Assembly (NCBI GenBank): GCA_016182435.1 | Contig: JACPGN010000253.1 | Span: forward strand, 1 to 8,621 | Source: Lentisphaerota bacterium | GTDB lineage: Bacteria > Verrucomicrobiota > Kiritimatiellia > JAAZAB01 | Reading direction: 5' to 3' | Length of the DNA stretch: 8,621 nt | In this document: piece by piece, positions 6,917-8,621 of the stretch | Position numbering within the stretch: position 1 is the stretch's first letter | How the letters are laid out: each line of letters begins with the position of its first letter | Notes under the pieces: generated by a model | Told to the model about the DNA's origin: nothing | What the model saw: only the letters and a program-made list of their open reading frames with translations | Databases searched by the model: none | Position numbers and translations under genes: made by a program

Positions 6917-6943
6917 AAAGACAAAAAAATCCCGGTTGTCTTT
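6917..6943. repeat. 8-bp inverted repeat between opposed heptamer arrays
   Basis: AAAGACAA at 6917-6924 pairs with TTGTCTTT at 6936-6943 around an 11-base loop containing a T-run on the minus strand. It sits between the two opposed arrays in the 5' region of the Amuc_1099-like gene. The T-run is within the loop rather than after the stem, so it does not look like an intrinsic terminator. Function unknown. Confidence 0.4.
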
Positions 6944-6982
6944 CCGTTTTTTCACCTTTGCGGTAATTGATTGCATTTCCCT

Positions 6983-7010
6983 GGAATTTGGAACTTGGAT
7001 TTTGGAATTT
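6983..7010 (+). repeat. Period-7 array, GGAATTT x 4
   Basis: Four units start at 6983, 6990, 6997 and 7004: GGAATTT at both ends, with GGAACTT and GGATTTT between. It is opposed to the array at 6847-6913. Together they make most of the 254-bp gap (6805-7058) between the Amuc_1100-like and Amuc_1099-like genes. The remaining 7011-7058 is AT-rich with no promoter I can defend. Confidence 0.75.
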
Positions 7011-7058
7011 AGTTAACGTTCTTGATATTTTATCGTTTTTTGTGGTGGTTACCAACGT

Positions 7059-7988
7059 TTAAGGTACCCAAGAGCCCTCCTTCAAGGCAAGCGCGGGTGC
7101 GAACTGATAAACATCCAGGTCCAGCTTGACGTCCAATTGTTCATTGCCCATGATTACCTTGCGCTCGCGGTCGGCCGCGCCGGGCGGCGCTCGTCCGGCC
7201 GAATCGCCCGAGACCGCGGCCGGGCTGCCCGAGTTATAGGCCTGGTTGGGATTGGTTGTTTCAATCCGCGTTACGACCATGAACAGGGGCCGGCCGGCCA
7301 GGAGATTCAACATCTCGATTGCCGCGTTTTCGGTGGCTTTGACGGCTATCTTGAACCGCTGGCTGGAAACAACGCTGGCCGGGTAGGATGTCCCTGACGC
7401 AGCCGCGGGCGGCGGCGCAGAGCGCCGGCCGGAGCCCGGCGCCGAGAGCTCAAATTGTTCGCGCTCGATGGCTATCAGTTCGGTAATGGCTGCGTCCTGC
7501 AGAACAGCGCAGAGCTCTTCAATGATCTTTAACTGCTGGACCAGGCGGGGAATGTCGCCAGGGGCCGGTAATTGCCCGCTGGCGTATTTATCAAAACCGA
7601 ATGCATATCTCTCCGGGAACTTAATGCGGGCATTCTGCAGGCGGTCGCGCAGTTGACGCAAGGAGTGCTCCAGGAATTGCATGAACTTGGCCGCTTCCAT
7701 GGGCTGAGCATCGGCCTGGCCGGCGCGCAAGAGCTCATTTAATTCGTTATACCGGTCAATGACATCCTTCAGGTTCTCGGCCTCCTTGCGGACATTGGCC
7801 GCCACCGGGAACACCTCGCGCCGATATAGTTGCTGCAGGCGGATAGTCGCCTGATCTAGCGCGCGGGCCTGCCGGGAATACTGGCGCTGGGCAGCGAACA
7901 AGCCCGCCAGCGCGAGGAGCAGCAGGACCGCGGCCACGGCCAGGCAAAGCCAAAACACCAGATGCTTTTTAAGGAAGGCCAAGTTCAT
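7059..7988 (-). CDS. Amuc_1100-like pilus-associated membrane protein
   Basis: The 309-residue protein starts MNLAFLKKHLVFW and has one membrane helix (about 11-33), a charged helical and probably coiled-coil stretch (about 35-120), and a mixed domain to the C-terminus. KFPERYAFGFDKYASG (123-138) and the following QQLKIIEELCAVLQDAAITEL segment (150-170) are the features by which I recognise the Amuc_1100 family, whose Akkermansia member is about 317 residues and is an exported pilus-associated protein. The arrangement (short cytoplasmic tail, helix, coiled coil, ferredoxin-like domain) is also that of PilO/PilN, which form the inner-membrane alignment complex. A low-complexity Ala/Pro/Ser loop occupies about 184-205. 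The C-terminal strand LDVKLDLDVYQF suits such a domain. The ATG at 7988 is preferred because the membrane helix follows at once; no good ribosome binding site is seen. It has repeat-filled gaps on both sides. Confidence 0.88.
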   Translation of the reverse strand: MNLAFLKKHLVFWLCLAVAAVLLLLALAGLFAAQRQYSRQARALDQATIRLQQLYRREVFPVAANVRKEAENLKDVIDRYNELNELLRAGQADAQPMEAAKFMQFLEHSLRQLRDRLQNARIKFPERYAFGFDKYASGQLPAPGDIPRLVQQLKIIEELCAVLQDAAITELIAIEREQFELSAPGSGRRSAPPPAAASGTSYPASVVSSQRFKIAVKATENAAIEMLNLLAGRPLFMVVTRIETTNPNQAYNSGSPAAVSGDSAGRAPPGAADRERKVIMGNEQLDVKLDLDVYQFAPALALKEGSWVP

Positions 7989-7998
7989 GAAGAGAGTT

Positions 7999-8086
7999 GA
8001 TTCGTTAATTCGTGGATTAGATGATTAGTTGATTCGTGAATGCGTGGCAAAGTTGATTGGTTGATTCGACAATTCGTTGATTCGTA
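7999..8086 (+). repeat. Period-8 array, GATTCGTT consensus, 11 units
   Basis: Eleven consecutive 8-bp units start at 7999 and stay in phase to 8086 with no slip. Exact or near matches to GATTCGTT or GATTCGTG include 7999, 8031, 8071 and 8079. The unit at 8047 (GCAAAGTT) is the most diverged. The array ends 11 bases upstream of the Amuc_1100-like start codon, in its presumed 5' untranslated region. Confidence 0.8.
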
Positions 8087-8109
8087 ATTCTGCAGTTCTT
8101 CGTCTTACA

Positions 8110-8149
8110 AATCAACCAATCATCAAATCATCTATTTTCCCATCATTCC
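8110..8149 (-). repeat. Inverted partner of the period-8 array
   Basis: Units AATCAACC, AATCATCA and AATCATCT start at 8110, 8118 and 8126, followed by two diverged units at 8134 and 8142. On the minus strand they read as GATT-containing octamers. AATCAACCAATC at 8110-8121 is the exact complement of GATTGGTTGATT at 8055-8066, so the two arrays can fold on each other across a short spacer (8087-8109). Confidence 0.7.
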
Positions 8150-8151
8150 GT

Positions 8152-8249
8152 GTCCGTCGTCTTCTTCCTCCGGTCCGCCGTCCCGCGCGGCGCGGGATAA
8201 ATCTGTCGCTTGCCACGCGTCGCGCGTGGTCCGTCGTCTGCCGTCCGTC
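8152..8249 (+). repeat. Period-7 GC-rich array, GTCCGYC, interrupted by the double-hairpin module
   Basis: Units start at 8152 (GTCCGTC), 8159, 8166 and 8173 (GTCCGCC), and after the interruption at 8236 (GTCTGCC) and 8243 (GTCCGTC). Deleting 8181-8229 joins G8180 to 8230 and rebuilds a perfect GTCCGTC unit in phase. The array abuts the stop codon of the PilN-like gene (8251-8253). Confidence 0.72.
8181..8229 (+). repeat. 49-bp double-hairpin module, copy 2
   Basis: A 17-bp palindrome (arms TCCCGCG and CGCGGGA, loop CGG, 8181-8197) is followed by the 15-base linker TAAATCTGTCGCTTG (8198-8212). A second 17-bp palindrome (arms CCACGCG and CGCGTGG, loop TCG) occupies 8213-8229. It matches copy 1 at 247-295 in geometry and linker but not in stem sequence. 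It stands downstream of the PilN-like stop, so it could also act as a 3' mRNA structure, but it lacks a U-tract. Confidence 0.75.
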
Positions 8250-8250
8250 T

Positions 8251-8621
8251 TCAGAGCGGATGCTTCAGGGCAATTTCCACGGTAAATTGCCGGGCATAAT
8301 CATCCAGGTTCGGCAACGGAGAAAGCAGGATTTCCGTGGCTTCGGTAAAAAAGGGCGACTGCCGCAGGCGATCGCGGAACTGGGCAATCGAGCGGTCGGT
8401 GGCCTTGTCGGCGAAAATCAGGCCCTTAACCTGGATATGCGTATATTGCGGGGCCTCTTTCCCCTGCCGCAGGGCGGCCATCGCCCGCTGGCCGCGCGGG
8501 GCCGGAGCGGCGTCCGGCGCCGGTCGCTGGTTGTCCGTTATCGTCCGCGACATCGGCGCGAAGGATACCAGCCACATGCCGTCCAACAGGCTGTCATGAA
8601 CGGCGTTTAACACTTCGAGCC
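8251..8621 (-). CDS. PilN-like pilus assembly protein, C-terminal part (5' end outside the window)
   Basis: The frame is open to the right edge and gives about 123 residues. The GTG at 8613 is probably internal. The segment LNAVHDSLLDGMWLVSF resembles the PilN motif in which a helix is followed by a phrase of the form LPDGVWLTSL. VKGLIFADKATDRSIAQF then RLRQSPFF and FTVEIALKHPL follow the PilN pattern of a strand, a helix, SPxF and a closing strand, that is, the periplasmic ferredoxin-like domain. Next to an Amuc_1100-like gene, this could be an Amuc_1102-like protein, a separate PilN, or the C-terminus of a PilM-PilN fusion such as an Amuc_1101-type protein; the missing N-terminus would decide. 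A Pro/Ala/Arg-rich stretch (RPAPDAAPAPRG) interrupts the domain. The stop at 8251 is followed at once by the GC-rich heptamer array. Confidence 0.7.
   Translation of the reverse strand, partial: LEVLNAVHDSLLDGMWLVSFAPMSRTITDNQRPAPDAAPAPRGQRAMAALRQGKEAPQYTHIQVKGLIFADKATDRSIAQFRDRLRQSPFFTEATEILLSPLPNLDDYARQFTVEIALKHPL

Noticed and set aside
6805..6924. N-terminal extension of the Amuc_1099-like protein to 6924
   Set aside because: The 40 extra residues are translated heptamer repeats and precede the natural helix-containing N-terminus. The ATG at 6804 has a better upstream site.
7011..7058. Sigma-70 type promoter in the AT-rich stretch before the Amuc_1099-like gene
   Set aside because: Several AT-rich hexamers are present, but no pair with good consensus and correct spacing stands out from the background composition.
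8181..8229. Rho-independent terminator pair after the PilN-like gene
   Set aside because: Two GC-rich stems are present but neither is followed by a T-run on the minus strand. The same module also occurs inside a coding gene, so it is not primarily a terminator.

Overview
The window most likely comes from a Verrucomicrobiota genome. The main evidence is a run of three minus-strand genes that match, in sequence character and order, the Akkermansia pilus-like families Amuc_1100, Amuc_1099 and Amuc_1098. The calcium-loop motif of the form DxDxDG...DGDGFTNLEEF is also typical of that phylum. Coding regions are GC-rich, while several of the gaps between genes are strikingly AT-rich and made of short-period repeats. 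All supported genes are on the minus strand, so transcription runs from high to low coordinates.

Layout in the direction of transcription: (1) 8621-8251, the C-terminal end of a PilN-like pilus assembly protein, cut by the window edge; (2) 8250-7989, a gap filled by a period-7 array, a 49-bp double-hairpin element and a period-8 array; (3) 7988-7059, an Amuc_1100-like bitopic protein; (4) 7058-6805, a gap with two opposed period-7 arrays and a hairpin; (5) 6804-5710, an Amuc_1099-like protein with one membrane segment, a zinc-ribbon-like cysteine cluster, calcium-type loops and PilP-like repeats; (6) 5689-2342, an Amuc_1098-like secretin with a long Pro/Ala/Glu-rich region and TPRs; (7) 2311-1445, a stand-alone 5'-3' exonuclease of the DNA polymerase I N-terminal family; (8) 1444-1201, a gap with a MITE-like element flanked by opposed period-7 arrays; (9) 1200-1, a large multi-pass membrane protein, probably a GT-C glycosyltransferase, cut by the left edge and carrying an in-frame palindromic insertion.

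The first four genes read as one envelope-spanning machine. The PilN-like, PilO/Amuc_1100-like and PilP/Amuc_1099-like proteins would form the inner-membrane alignment complex, and the secretin would be the outer-membrane pore. The Amuc_1099 and Amuc_1098 genes are adjacent or overlapping, and the exonuclease follows after 30 bp, so it may be co-transcribed. No pilin, PilB/PilT ATPase or PilM is visible here.

The least explained content is the repeat DNA. There are arrays with strict 7-bp or 8-bp periods, often in opposed pairs at gene boundaries. There are six perfect 17-bp palindromes of identical geometry (7-bp arms, 3-base loop). A 49-bp two-hairpin module occurs twice with a conserved 15-base linker but different stem sequences. 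One copy sits inside a heptamer array that is restored exactly when the module is removed. The other lies within a 114-bp insertion that keeps a membrane-protein gene in frame. I had no database access, so family names rest on recognition of sequence features only.
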